Origin: CBDEGU01 sp965238045
Lineage (GTDB): Bacteria; Acidobacteriota; Terriglobia; Bryobacterales; UBA6623
Direction of reading: 5' to 3'
DNA length: 64,000 nucleotides
NCBI GenBank assembly: GCA_965238045.1
Contig: CBDEGU010000008.1
Span: forward strand, 395,734-459,733
This document shows positions 17,991 through 26,957 of this stretch, piece by piece; within the stretch, counting starts at the first letter, position 1; each line of letters opens with the position of its first letter. The position numbers and the translations under genes are program-made. The notes below the pieces were generated by a model. It ran no database searches. It saw nothing but the letters and a program-made list of their open reading frames with translations, and was not told where the DNA came from.

Positions 17991-19315
17991 AGGGTCGGAC
18001 CAACGCCGCTCGGGCCAATACGGCTCGGGCAAACACGGCTCGGGCCAACGTATTTGCCGTTTCGCTGCTGCGGACCTGCTTTACCGATGTTCGCTCGGCG
18101 GCGCGCAATCTGCGCGCGCAGGCAATTCGGACCCTGCTCACGGCCCTGGGGATCATCTTTGGCGTCGGTTCAGTGATCGGCATGCTGGCGATCGGAGCGG
18201 GCGCGCGGGAAGAGTCGCTGCGGATGATCGAGCAGATGGGCGTCCGCAACGTGCTGATAGAGTCCCGTCCCGCGACGAGCCAGGAGCAACTTCAGCAGCG
18301 CCGCCGGTCCTCGCCCGGCCTGACCGAACGCGATGTGAGGATTCTGGAATCGAATATCGAAGACTTGGAACTGCTCTCGCCAAGGCGAAACCTATATCCG
18401 GCTCTGGTTCTTCCCAAACCCGCGAAGCAAATGCCGGACCTCTACGGCGTTCGTCCGTCGTACGCGCCCATCCACAATTTGCACGCGGCGGAAGGCAGGT
18501 TCTTCACCGAGCAGGAAGAGGCCAGCAGTGCCCCGGTCTGCGTGCTGGGTGAATCGGCGAAGGTGAACTTGCTCGGCTACGAGCCGGCGATCGGCAAGTT
18601 CGTCAAGGTGAACGACACTTGGCTGGAAGTGGTTGGCGTGCTCGGTGAACGTCTGAGCGCGGGGGCGCCAAGTTCCGGCGCCACGCTGGAGGATATCGAC
18701 AACCGCATCTACATCCCGCTCAACACCTTCCAGTACCGCTACTGGGACCAATCCAGCAGGATGAAAGACGACCTCGACGGGATCGACGTGAGACTGAAGC
18801 CCGGCGCCGACAACGTCGAGGCGGCCAAGGTGGTCACCGCCATCCTCAACTCGACGCACAACAACACCTCAGATTTTACCGTCACCATTCCGGCGGCCCT
18901 GCTGGCGCAGCAGAAACGCACCCAGGCGATCTTTACCTATGTGATGGTCGCGATCGCGGCCATCTCGCTGCTCGTGGGCGGCATCGGCATCATGAATATC
19001 GTTCTCGCGACGGTGATGGAACGGACGCGCGAAATCGGCGTGCGGCGCGCCACCGGCGCCCGCCGATCCGACATCCTGCGGCAGTTTCTGACCGAGTCGA
19101 TCTTGATATCGGTCGGCGGCGGGATTCTCGGCGTGGGGTTCGGATTTCTGCTCTCCTGGCTGATCGCCGCCGCCGCGAACTGGAATACGATCGTCACCAC
19201 CGCGTCGGTCCTGATCGCCTTCGGAGTATCGGTCGCCGTGGGTGTGGTTTTCGGGATCTATCCCGCCATTAAGGCCTCCCGCATCAATCCCATCGACGCC
19301 CTGCGATACGAATAG
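17987..19315 (+). CDS. ABC transporter permease, MacB/FtsX type (no ATPase domain)
   Basis: This is a 442-residue permease with the MacB layout. One N-terminal helix (AIRTLLTALGIIFGVGSVIGML) is followed by a large periplasmic MacB_PCD domain (about residues 65-290) and three C-terminal FtsX helices (VMVAIAAISLLVGGIGIMNI; SILISVGGGILGVGFGFLLS; SVLIAFGVSVAVGVVFGIY) with the conserved MERTREIGVRRATGARR coupling loop and the typical end IKASRINPIDALRYE. No nucleotide-binding domain is fused, and none is encoded next to it, although MacB proteins normally carry one. The first 20 codons are a 15-bp tandem repeat giving ARANT ARANT ARAN, an unusual cytoplasmic tail. Confidence 0.9.
   Translation: MKGRTNAARANTARANTARANVFAVSLLRTCFTDVRSAARNLRAQAIRTLLTALGIIFGVGSVIGMLAIGAGAREESLRMIEQMGVRNVLIESRPATSQEQLQQRRRSSPGLTERDVRILESNIEDLELLSPRRNLYPALVLPKPAKQMPDLYGVRPSYAPIHNLHAAEGRFFTEQEEASSAPVCVLGESAKVNLLGYEPAIGKFVKVNDTWLEVVGVLGERLSAGAPSSGATLEDIDNRIYIPLNTFQYRYWDQSSRMKDDLDGIDVRLKPGADNVEAAKVVTAILNSTHNNTSDFTVTIPAALLAQQKRTQAIFTYVMVAIAAISLLVGGIGIMNIVLATVMERTREIGVRRATGARRSDILRQFLTESILISVGGGILGVGFGFLLSWLIAAAANWNTIVTTASVLIAFGVSVAVGVVFGIYPAIKASRINPIDALRYE
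17993..18052 (+). repeat. 15-bp tandem repeat x4 inside the permease N-terminus
   Basis: There are four in-frame 15-bp units at 17993, 18008, 18023 and 18038, each about gctcgggccaatacg with drift. They encode GRTNA-ARANT-ARANT-ARANV directly after the start codon. The first unit is the most diverged. Confidence 0.85.
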
Positions 19316-19386
19316 GCGCCGTGCGATTCGAATAGGCATGGTGGCTCGAACGCGGCGCCGGGCTCTGGGGACTGCGGGTAAGGGCG

Positions 19387-21921
19387 CTAGTGGTAATACA
19401 GACTGTTGAAAAACATCTTAAACATCGCGTTGGACTGCGCGCGATACTGCGGGCGAATGCCGAACAGAATGAGATGTCCGCCGCCGATGGTGATGTCGAG
19501 AACCGCGGCATGGTCCGACAAGTAGCGCTCGCCGAGCAGCCAGCCGGAGGCAAGCAGGTCGCGCCGCGGGTAGCGCAGCACTTCCGAGGCCGAGGCTCCC
19601 ACTCCTCCGACCGGGGCCTCGAAGGCCGGTCCGGACTGAAACCAAACGGCTTCGACCGGGCGCAGTCCGTAAGAGAGCGGATGCGAGGTGTCGACGGCCA
19701 CGTTGAGCAGAGCGCCGGGCGAGTAGAACTGGTCGCGGCTCAATCCCTTGAGAACGTTGCCCGCCGGGGCCTTGAGGCGATCGATGGCGTACTGAGAAGC
19801 ACGATTGAGCGCCAGCAGCGTTCCGCCCTGGCGAACGAAACGGCGCAGGGCGGCCGCGCCTTCATCCTCGATGCCGCCCGTGAACTCGACGGGCATTTCG
19901 GCGCTCTCGTAGAGCGCGCCTTCGAGATAGCCGGCATGCAGGGTGCGCGGCTCGGCGTCGGGCAGCACGATGACATCGAAGTCCGCGTTGAGCCCCCCCC
20001 GCTTCAGGCGGGCGTTGCCGACCGAACGATAGGGAAACTCGTAGTCTTCGAGCACCCAGCGCGTCCAGCCTTCGTCCATGATCGGGACGTGACCCCGGTA
20101 CAGGCCGATGCGCGGGGACCGTAACGGCTCGCCGCCGGGTGGCGCGGCGTCCGCCGCCGGAAACGAGAGCCCGAATTCCGCGGCGAGTTCGGCCAGCAAG
20201 GGCGCCGATTCCGAGTTGCGCCTGATAATAAACCCTCCGCTGGCGGGGTTCCGGCGAACCTCGGCTCCGGCCTTGAGCAGACGGTTGAGAGCCGTCCAGG
20301 CGCGGGTGGCGCTGGGCGCGAGTTCGACGAAAGAGGCCGTGGCGACTTCGCCCGGCGGGAGTTCGAGCGTGGCTACGGGCCTGAGATCGGCCTCGAAGGG
20401 TTCACCGATGGGGACGACCTCCACTCCCATCAGCAGCGGAAGACTGTGAGCGGTGACATCGTAGGGCCGCTCGGGCGGACCGCCGGCATACTGGAGTCGG
20501 CCGGGGTAATCCTGATCTTCGAGAAGCGTGTTGGCGAAGGCGCCGTAGGGCTGAGCCAGCCGGATCACGTAGTCGCCTTCTTGAAAGCCGCGGCCGGCGG
20601 CGCGGAAATCCTGTTGTGCCCGCTCAATCTCCACGTCGCCGAAGGCCAGGGTGCGAAGCATGCGGATCATGGCGCTGGGATCATGCTGCTGGTGGGGTAC
20701 TACGAAGGCGTCGTCTTTGTGACGGGCGATCACGCGCTGGCCGATGCGATAGAAATTCCGCAGCAACTCCTCGCGATGCACCGCGGCGTTGTAGAGGACC
20801 GATTCGAACGTGACGAGCTGGTAGCCGACAATGTCGCGGAGCGTCCATTTTCCGCCGGGCCAGGGCTCGGTAAAGTTCCAACTGCGTTTGCGCGCGTTAT
20901 ATCCGCGGGCGCTGGAATTGAGGGACGAAAACGGCACCGTCACCGGAGTGGCATAGCGCACCCCGGCCGCTTCGCTTAGCAGACGCAAGCCGCCGTGATA
21001 GCTCTGATAGTGCCGCGAGGGAGTGAAGTAGTCATAGATGCCGTTGACGACCACGCCCGTCTTGCCGGCGGCGGTGAGATCGGCCGCCATGGTCATGCCC
21101 AGTTGATTGACCTGCTGAATGATCAGCGGATCGATATTCGGGTCGATCGGATCGACCCAGGGCGGCACGAACATGCGCGCCCCGGTGCGTCCCATCTGGT
21201 GAACGTCGTAGACAATTTGCGGCCGCCAGGCATTGTGCGCCTTCTCGATGACCAAGCGGGTTTCCGACTGCGTAAACATGTACCAGTCGCGGTTATTGTC
21301 GTGGCCCGCGTATTTGTGATAAAGCTCCACCATCGCGGCGCCTTCATAGGGCGTTTCGAGGTGGCGGTTGTACCATTGGGCGACCTTGCCGATGCCGTCA
21401 GGGTTGAGCGAGGGGATCAGCAGGAAGATCGTATTTTTCAGAATCGCGCGATGACGCGAGGTGTCTTCGCTCAGCAATTTGTAGACGAACTCGATCGCGG
21501 TGTGCGTCGAAGCCACTTCGGTCGAGTGGATGGAGCAGGTGATCAGGACTACCGTTTTGCCTTCGGCGATTAGCTTCTCGGCCTCGTCTGGGGGAGTCTT
21601 TCTGGGATCGGCAAGTTGCTGCTGGATTTCGCGGTAGCGGCCGAGATGGTCCAGCGTGGCCGGATCGGCGATCGTGACCATGACGAACGGCTCACCTTCG
21701 GTCGATTTGCCGAGTTCGCTGAACAGGACCCGGTCATCGGCGTCGGCGACGGCCTGAAAGTAAGAGACGACATCGTCCCATTCGACGAGCGTGCGGTCCG
21801 CGCCCATCGCGTGGCCGAAGTGGGCTTGGGGACTTGGGAGATTCTGCGCCTGGGCAGGCGCGGCAACCAGGACCAGCAACAAAAGGGCCGAGAGCGCAAA
21901 ATTGACTTGCCGCAAGCGCAT
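19387..21921 (-). CDS. secreted M14 zinc carboxypeptidase with GATase-like C-terminal domain
   Basis: This is an 844-residue exported metallocarboxypeptidase. The signal peptide is ALSALLLLVLVAAPAQAQ. The M14 domain (about residues 45-330) has SIHSTEVAST (zinc His and Glu), SLNPDG, the substrate NR pair in HDNNRDWYMF and the third zinc ligand in YDVHQMG. The C-terminal half includes a class I glutamine-amidotransferase/DJ-1-like segment (IGLYRGHVPIMDEGWTRWVL ... FDVIVLPD), a combination known in large secreted M14 proteins. AGGGGGC lies just before the ATG. It is convergent with the ABC permease operon. Substrate unknown; extracellular peptide trimming is the general family role. Confidence 0.88.
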   Translation of the reverse strand: MRLRQVNFALSALLLLVLVAAPAQAQNLPSPQAHFGHAMGADRTLVEWDDVVSYFQAVADADDRVLFSELGKSTEGEPFVMVTIADPATLDHLGRYREIQQQLADPRKTPPDEAEKLIAEGKTVVLITCSIHSTEVASTHTAIEFVYKLLSEDTSRHRAILKNTIFLLIPSLNPDGIGKVAQWYNRHLETPYEGAAMVELYHKYAGHDNNRDWYMFTQSETRLVIEKAHNAWRPQIVYDVHQMGRTGARMFVPPWVDPIDPNIDPLIIQQVNQLGMTMAADLTAAGKTGVVVNGIYDYFTPSRHYQSYHGGLRLLSEAAGVRYATPVTVPFSSLNSSARGYNARKRSWNFTEPWPGGKWTLRDIVGYQLVTFESVLYNAAVHREELLRNFYRIGQRVIARHKDDAFVVPHQQHDPSAMIRMLRTLAFGDVEIERAQQDFRAAGRGFQEGDYVIRLAQPYGAFANTLLEDQDYPGRLQYAGGPPERPYDVTAHSLPLLMGVEVVPIGEPFEADLRPVATLELPPGEVATASFVELAPSATRAWTALNRLLKAGAEVRRNPASGGFIIRRNSESAPLLAELAAEFGLSFPAADAAPPGGEPLRSPRIGLYRGHVPIMDEGWTRWVLEDYEFPYRSVGNARLKRGGLNADFDVIVLPDAEPRTLHAGYLEGALYESAEMPVEFTGGIEDEGAAALRRFVRQGGTLLALNRASQYAIDRLKAPAGNVLKGLSRDQFYSPGALLNVAVDTSHPLSYGLRPVEAVWFQSGPAFEAPVGGVGASASEVLRYPRRDLLASGWLLGERYLSDHAAVLDITIGGGHLILFGIRPQYRAQSNAMFKMFFNSLYYH

Positions 21922-22548
21922 GCCCCCTACTATAGCCGAGGAGGAGATTTGGGTATGGCGCTGGGGGGAGGGTCGGGTTTTGAGGAAGAAGGCTGTGCGT
22001 TCATGTGAGTTAACAGGGGTTCAGAAAAATCCAAAGATTTCATATAGTGCGATCGTCACGCGAGGATAAAGACCCTCGTGGATAGATGGAGATGAAGAGC
22101 GGACGGAGCAAGTGTACGTGCACCGTCTTGATGGGATAACCCGTCTGGTGCCAGCCTAGCGCTGCAGGGGGCGACGGAAGTTGTTTCTCACTACCACTCT
22201 CCACGGTCCGTCTTTCGTGATAGGACCGTAAGTGCCCGCTGAACCTCGCTGCTCGGAGACCGAAGAGTGGCCCTGGTGATTGGGCGGGGCGTGTCGAACA
22301 CAAGAACCGGGTCCTCTCCCGGAGATGTTCCCATTGAGTACGACTGCCGCGGTTCCGCTGTCTTTACCAGTGTGCGATACCCGATCCCGTTGAGAGCTAG
22401 GTTATATCGATATCGCTGGTGTCTCTCAAACTTGTCGATCTCGTCATAAAGCGATGCTGTGAACGCAAACGCGGATTGAAGCACGGCTTTGATGTCGTCG
22501 AGACCGACAAGGAATGAGTGCGACACGTCAAGTGGATCGCGCCGCTTA

Positions 22549-23641
22549 CTGAGTCCCGCATAATACCCCGTCAATCGAAACAAAGAGAAGACTGCTTCCA
22601 GAAAGCGGCAATCAAACGCGGCTTGCGGCGCATGCGGCGTAGTGCTTGGCGAGCGCGTTGGTCGAGTTCCCAATAGTCCTTCGGGCAGACGTTAGGCAGT
22701 TCGTGCTGCTTCCAGTAAGACCAGATGTATTCCACCGGGTTCAGCTCCGGCGCATAGGGCGGCAGGTACTCCATTGCGATGTGACCCTCGGAGAGCTCGA
22801 TGAACTCCTCTAGCAGACGGCGGCGGTGCGCCGGCAGCCGGTCCCAGACGATCAGCAGCGGCTCTTGGATGTGGCCTGCCAAGGCCTTCAGGAAGTCGAT
22901 GACCTCGAGTTCCCCGATCGCGCCAGGGTACAGCCGGAAGTAGAAGTTGCGGAGGGTCAGCCCGGCCGACACCGAAAGCTTCTTCCAGTTGAAGTTGAAC
23001 TCCAGGACCGGCGTCTCGCCGCGTGGCGCCCAGGTGCGGCAACGATGCGGCTTCTGAGTTAATCCGCTTTCGTCGATGAAGACGATCGTGCGGCCTTGTT
23101 GGCAGGCTTTTTTTAATGCGGGGCCAGGTCGTGCGCTGCCAGCCGCGGATCGCCCCTTCGTTGCGCTCGCGGGCCTTGCCGACAGGACGTTGCGGGCTGC
23201 AGCCGAGCGCCCGCAGGATCTTCCAGACGTGGCCTGCGTGGTAGCGCACGCCGAACTGGTCACCGATCAGACGAGCGATGCGCGGGCAGGTCCACAGCGG
23301 CGTCGGGAAGCCGTGCGCTTCGGGGCCTTGAAGCAACTGCGACTCCAGGCGCTCGAGTTGGGCGGCGTCCAACCGCGGTTTGCGTCCGGCCCGCCCGGCC
23401 TGGCGCAACCCGGCCGGACCTTGCTCGCGATATCGCCGCCGCCACTCACTCACTGTTTGCCGCGCGACCTTGAGCCGCCGCGCCGTTGCGGACTGATTAC
23501 ATCCTGCATCGAGCAACCGCATCGCTTCGAAACGGCGCTTCTCTAGCGCCTCGAAATCCCGCCGTCCGCTTTGCCCACTTCTCATACATAGATAGACGTA
23601 TCCAATCGCCAAAAGGTGTCATGTTATTTTGCGGGATTCAA
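22549..23641 (-). mobile_element. IS630-family insertion sequence inside the DUF4062 gene
   Basis: The element is 1,093 bp and flanked by TA on both sides (22547-22548 and 23642-23643), the standard IS630 target duplication. Terminal inverted repeats read inward as CTGAGTCCCGCATAATACC (left) and TTGAATCCCGCAAAATAAC (right), matching at 15 of 19 positions. It carries one transposase in two overlapping frames on the minus strand. Its insertion is in a coding gene that can be reconstructed, so the boundaries are well supported. Confidence 0.88.
22571..23585 (-). CDS. IS630-family transposase, two frames joined at a run of seven A
   Basis: The first frame (from ATG 23585, MRSGQSGRRDFEALEKRRF) has an N-terminal helix-turn-helix (NQSATARRLKVARQTVSEWR) and a second DNA-binding part (PRIARLIGDQFGVRYHAGHV). 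The second frame holds the DDE domain: TIVFIDESG (D), LIVWDRLPAH (D) and ELNPVEYIW (E). The switch lies at 23108-23114, where the coding strand has seven A residues (ATT AAA AAA AGC in frame one). With six A residues the protein would be continuous as IKKACQQG. Either programmed slippage, as seen in several IS families, or a 1-bp expansion that kills this copy would explain it. Confidence 0.8.
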
Positions 23642-24450
23642 TAGTGCGGCCCGTCACATTGGTGTCAATGACGACTTGGCCAGACTCTGATACTTCCAGG
23701 CGCACTTCCTCAACCCCAGTGTGCACCCCAGCAATGCTCTCTTGGCGTATGACGAGTGACTGATTTTCGACGCGAGCGCTCTTCGGCTGTTGATAGCTGA
23801 AGAGCCTAATCGTCGGAGTGTGACCGAGCCGGTAGACGGTCTCAAGGAACTCAGGTGCGCCCAGGAGGACCGGGTCGATGACCTCTTCGGTTCGTTCGGG
23901 TGTCAGCCCGACCCGAAGGGTCGTCTCGTTTGGAAGTTGAAACGGGGCGTCAAAAACGGCTAAGAACTGTTCGTCGCTCACGACTGGCCTCTTGAGCACC
24001 GCCAGGACAGATTCTAGGGCGCGCTCGACCTCGACTTCTAATCCCTGCGGCGTTTCAAAGCTACAGCGGTATGTGCCGGTCACATAATCGGAGAGCTTGC
24101 TGGCTAGGCGCGCCGCATCTGCATCTCGTTCGGCGTTTTGGAGAAACACGACGACGGGCAAGCCGTTCGCCGTTGCCCGCTCGTATTCCTCCTCAACCAC
24201 GAGTTTGCCCGATGGTGTGGTCCAGCCGCCGCGCACGCCGATGATGGCGATGTACACGTCGCAACTATCGACACCATCGAGGCACGCGTTTCTCGGTGAG
24301 ATTGCCAGAGCTGGGAAGTCCTCGTTCACGAGCACAGCTTCCCCGCCAGACCTCACAATTGCATTGCGGGCCACTTCACGGAACTCCTCGAATCCTTGCA
24401 CGACCGAACTCACGAAGACGCGCGGCCTCGGCGTCTCTTGAGTCTCCGCG

Positions 24451-24594
24451 TTAGTCATGCAAACGAACGTTCCCACTGCCACACTTCGGGCACACAATCG
24501 GATAACCTCGAACCCGGTCTCGTTCCTCAGGCGAGAGAATCTCGATTGTTCCTTCGTACCCGCACTCGCTGCAGACAAGACGTTTCCGTTGCAT
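24451..24594 (-). CDS. small zinc-ribbon protein
   Basis: This is a 47-residue protein starting at the ATG at 24594, which follows AGGAG at a good distance. Two CxxC knuckles (LVCSECGYEG and IVCPKCGSGN) form a four-cysteine zinc ribbon. The stop overlaps the start of the DUF4062 gene by 8 bp, so the two are translationally coupled and form an operon. A longer in-frame start (24642) lacks a ribosome binding site. Such small zinc ribbons bind nucleic acid or protein partners; here the likely partner is the DUF4062 protein, by inference. Confidence 0.7.
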   Translation of the reverse strand: MQRKRLVCSECGYEGTIEILSPEERDRVRGYPIVCPKCGSGNVRLHD

Positions 24595-24699
24595 GGTGCT
24601 CCTAACTTCCCCGTCTACTTCAGGGTCGAGTATAGTCGGCAAGCTTTCGCCTTTTCTTCAATATATCGCGCGTGTCAAGGCGGGCCGACGTCAATACTA

Positions 24700-25930
24700 G
24701 TATAGCGTTTCATTAAAACATATCGATACGAGGATGTTTCCTGCTAGGCTGGATGCATGGCAGGAAAATCGAAGCGTCCCCAACTGCTTCTCACGCCCGA
24801 AGAGTCGCAACATCTGCAGCGGCTGCGTCGTTCGCGTAAGGCTCCGGCTCGGGAGGTGCAGAGAGCCGAGATTCTGTGGCGCTATCATTGCGGCGAGACG
24901 ATCGCCGAGATTATGCGGGCCGTGAAGATGACGCGCAAAAGCGTTGGCAAATGGATCGAGCGAGCCCTGGCCATGGGGGTGGAAGCGGCGCTCAAGGATG
25001 CCTATCATCGTCCCCGGGAACCCCGCATCAGCGAAGAGGCCAAGGCCTGGGTGGTGCACTTGGCCTGTAGCAAACCCAAGCAACTCGGTTACGCCGCCGA
25101 GCTCTGGACCCGCGGCGCGCTCGCCCGGCACGTGCGCCAGCATGCCGTGGAAGCGGGCTATCCGGCCTTGGCCCAAGCGGCCAAGGCGACCGTCCATCGG
25201 ATTCTGGCCGAGCAACCTCTTCACCCGGAGAAGGTGAAGTACTACTTGCAGCGCCGCGACCCGGATTTTGAGTCCAAGATGCGGCAGGTGCTGCTGGTCT
25301 ACCGCGAGGTGGCCTTGCAGAATGAAAGCGCGGGCGAGGGCGGCCCATCGCCGGGCGTGATTACGGTTTCGGTCGACGAAAAGCCCGGCGTGCAAGCGAT
25401 CGCCAACACCGCTCCGGACCTGCCGCCGACTGCGGGGCGGCATCCCTGCGTGGCTCGAGATTACGAATACAAACGTCTGGGAACTTGCTCGATTCTGGCG
25501 GCGCTGGACTTGCACGACGGTCGGGTGACAGCGCGGGTGGAGCGGCGCCACCGCAGCCGGGAATTCATCTTACTGCTCAAGGATCTGGACCAATCCTACC
25601 CGGCCCACTGCACGATCCGATTGATCTTGGATAATCATTCCTCCCACGTTTCCAAGGAGACGAAGGACTATTTGGCGACGCGTCCGAACCGCTTCAAATA
25701 CGTGCATACGCCGACCCACGGGTCCTGGCTGAATATTGTCGAGACGCTGTTCGGGAAGATGGCGCGCACTTTTTTGAAGCGAATCCGGGTGGAGTCCTGG
25801 GAGGAACTTCGAGAACGAATCCTGCAGGGGATCGCGGAGATCAACGCCGCCCCCGTCGTTCACCGCTGGAGGAAGTTCGAGCCGCTGGAGAGCGCGTCTG
25901 ACATGAGTACAGTTTAATGAAACGATATAC
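24700..25930 (+). mobile_element. second IS630-family insertion sequence
   Basis: This 1,231-bp element is flanked by TA (24698-24699 and 25931-25932). Inverted repeats read inward as GTATAGCGTTTCATTAAA (left) and GTATATCGTTTCATTAAA (right), 17 of 18 identical. It encodes one intact transposase and differs in sequence from the neighbouring IS630 copy, so it is a different IS630 subgroup. It inserted about 100 bp upstream of the zinc-ribbon gene and may separate it from regulatory DNA. Confidence 0.88.
24757..25917 (+). CDS. IS630-family transposase
   Basis: This is a 386-residue uninterrupted transposase. The N-terminal helix-turn-helix (GETIAEIMRAVKMTRKSVGK) and second winged part (ISEEAKAWVVHLACSKPK) bind the ends. 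The RNase H-like catalytic domain has VSVDEKPG (D), LILDNHSSH (D) and GSWLNIVETLFG (E), the D-D-E set of the IS630/Tc1 superfamily. It lies wholly inside its inverted repeats and looks functional. Confidence 0.92.
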   Translation: MAGKSKRPQLLLTPEESQHLQRLRRSRKAPAREVQRAEILWRYHCGETIAEIMRAVKMTRKSVGKWIERALAMGVEAALKDAYHRPREPRISEEAKAWVVHLACSKPKQLGYAAELWTRGALARHVRQHAVEAGYPALAQAAKATVHRILAEQPLHPEKVKYYLQRRDPDFESKMRQVLLVYREVALQNESAGEGGPSPGVITVSVDEKPGVQAIANTAPDLPPTAGRHPCVARDYEYKRLGTCSILAALDLHDGRVTARVERRHRSREFILLLKDLDQSYPAHCTIRLILDNHSSHVSKETKDYLATRPNRFKYVHTPTHGSWLNIVETLFGKMARTFLKRIRVESWEELRERILQGIAEINAAPVVHRWRKFEPLESASDMSTV

Positions 25931-25979
25931 TAGACAGCCCGATCTGACCCGAGACCAGAAGGCACGGCATGCCCTGACA

Positions 25980-26011
25980 ACGTAGGAGGCTTACGAACCT
26001 GTCTCCTACGT
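25980..26011. terminator. candidate stem-loop between IS630 and cdsA
   Basis: Perfect 9-bp arms acgtaggag (25980-25988) and ctcctacgt (26003-26011) enclose a 14-base loop. There is no U-tract, so it may be a bidirectional terminator, a small repeat remnant or chance. Nothing else is recognised between 25933 and 26180. Confidence 0.35.
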
Positions 26012-26180
26012 ACCGATTCGCTTCCAGGCAACTCCAGAGATCAGAGATCGTTTGCTGTGGAGTATCTCAGTTGAATCAAGACTTCAACGATAGGTTTCTG
26101 CTTGACTTGGACCAATCGGGAGCATGCCAGGACAGCATTGCCTCCGGCTGGCCCCCGTTGCCGGGTACCCACGACCTCAC

Positions 26181-26957
26181 CTAACCCAGCAACATCAAAA
26201 TCAGATAGCAGGCGGGGAGCGAGAACAGCAGGCCGTCGACGCGGTCGAGCATGCCTCCGTGGCCGGGGAGTAGTCCGCCGCTGTCCTTGATCTGGGCTCC
26301 TCGTTTTAGGGCGGACTCGGCCAGGTCGCCTAGCTGGGCGGCGATGTTCACCGCCAGCGAGATGAGGACGGCCAGGAGCGGCCCCATCTCGGCCGGCTGG
26401 AACTGGATCAGATACGCGGCTCCGGCGAGTGCGGCCGCCAGGGCCGAGGCGATGGCTCCTTCCCATGTCTTGCTCGGGCTGATGACCGGGGCCAGCTTGT
26501 GGCGGCCGAAGGTGCGGCCACCGTAGAACGCGGCGATGTCCGAGGCCCAGTTGAGCACCAGTACGTAAAAAAGCCAGTGAGAGCTTGCCAGATGCAGTTC
26601 CCGTCCCACGGCGAAGGGTCCGGCCGTGTAGATGACTCCGAAAAGCGTGGCGGCCGCGCTGCCGAGGGTTTTCTCGAGCCTGCCCGCCCGAAACATCGCC
26701 AGGGCGAGCAGGACCGCGCCGAAGACGACGAGGAAAGCCAGCTCGTGCAGCCCCTGGGCCAGAATCAATACCGCCGCGGCGCCGAAGCCGACCACCGAGA
26801 AAGGCTCGAAGCCGAGCCTGGCGGCAATCTGGAAGTATTCCCGCAGGCACAGCAGCGCCACCAGAGCCAGCACGGCCCGAACCATCAGAGGCGGGGCATA
26901 GAAGCTGACCAGGAAAACGGCCGGGACGAGCAGCAGGGCCGTTAGGACCCGTTTCAT
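26181..26957 (-). CDS. cdsA: phosphatidate cytidylyltransferase (CDP-diglyceride synthase)
   Basis: This is a 258-residue inner-membrane enzyme that converts phosphatidic acid and CTP to CDP-diacylglycerol, the precursor of membrane phospholipids. About seven hydrophobic segments are visible from the start (VLTALLLVPAVFLVSFYA). The family signature near the C-terminus is complete: SALKRGAQIKDSGGLLPGHG followed by GMLDR, with the metal and catalytic Lys-Asp and His-Gly-Gly. Its start overlaps the uppS stop by 4 bp (ATGA), the classical uppS-cdsA arrangement. Confidence 0.96.
   Translation of the reverse strand: MKRVLTALLLVPAVFLVSFYAPPLMVRAVLALVALLCLREYFQIAARLGFEPFSVVGFGAAAVLILAQGLHELAFLVVFGAVLLALAMFRAGRLEKTLGSAAATLFGVIYTAGPFAVGRELHLASSHWLFYVLVLNWASDIAAFYGGRTFGRHKLAPVISPSKTWEGAIASALAAALAGAAYLIQFQPAEMGPLLAVLISLAVNIAAQLGDLAESALKRGAQIKDSGGLLPGHGGMLDRVDGLLFSLPACYLILMLLG

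Larger units (their letters stand above)
22191..24458 (-). pseudogene. DUF4062-domain protein gene split by an IS630 insertion
   Basis: The gene starts at ATG 24458, overlapping the upstream zinc-ribbon gene by 8 bp. Residues 1-140 fit DUF4062 (RPRVFVSSVVQGFEEFREVA; VDSCDVYIAIIGVRGGWTTP; VVEEEYERATANGLPVVVFL), a Rossmann-like domain often at the N-terminus of STAND or TIR-like signalling proteins. The frame is interrupted after NVTGRT by the IS at 22549-23641. Removing the IS and one TA copy joins codon ACT (ending 23643) to AAG (starting 22547) exactly in frame, giving NVTGRT-KRRDPLDVSHSFLV and a further about 115 residues to the stop at 22191. The intact protein would be about 390 residues. 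In the present state the protein gains only the IS-derived tail IESRKIT. Function unknown. Confidence 0.75.

Noticed and set aside
22550..22673. Upstream part of the frame ending at 22191, as an independent gene start
   Set aside because: This part lies inside the IS630 element (its terminal repeat and transposase 3' end), so it is not a native start.
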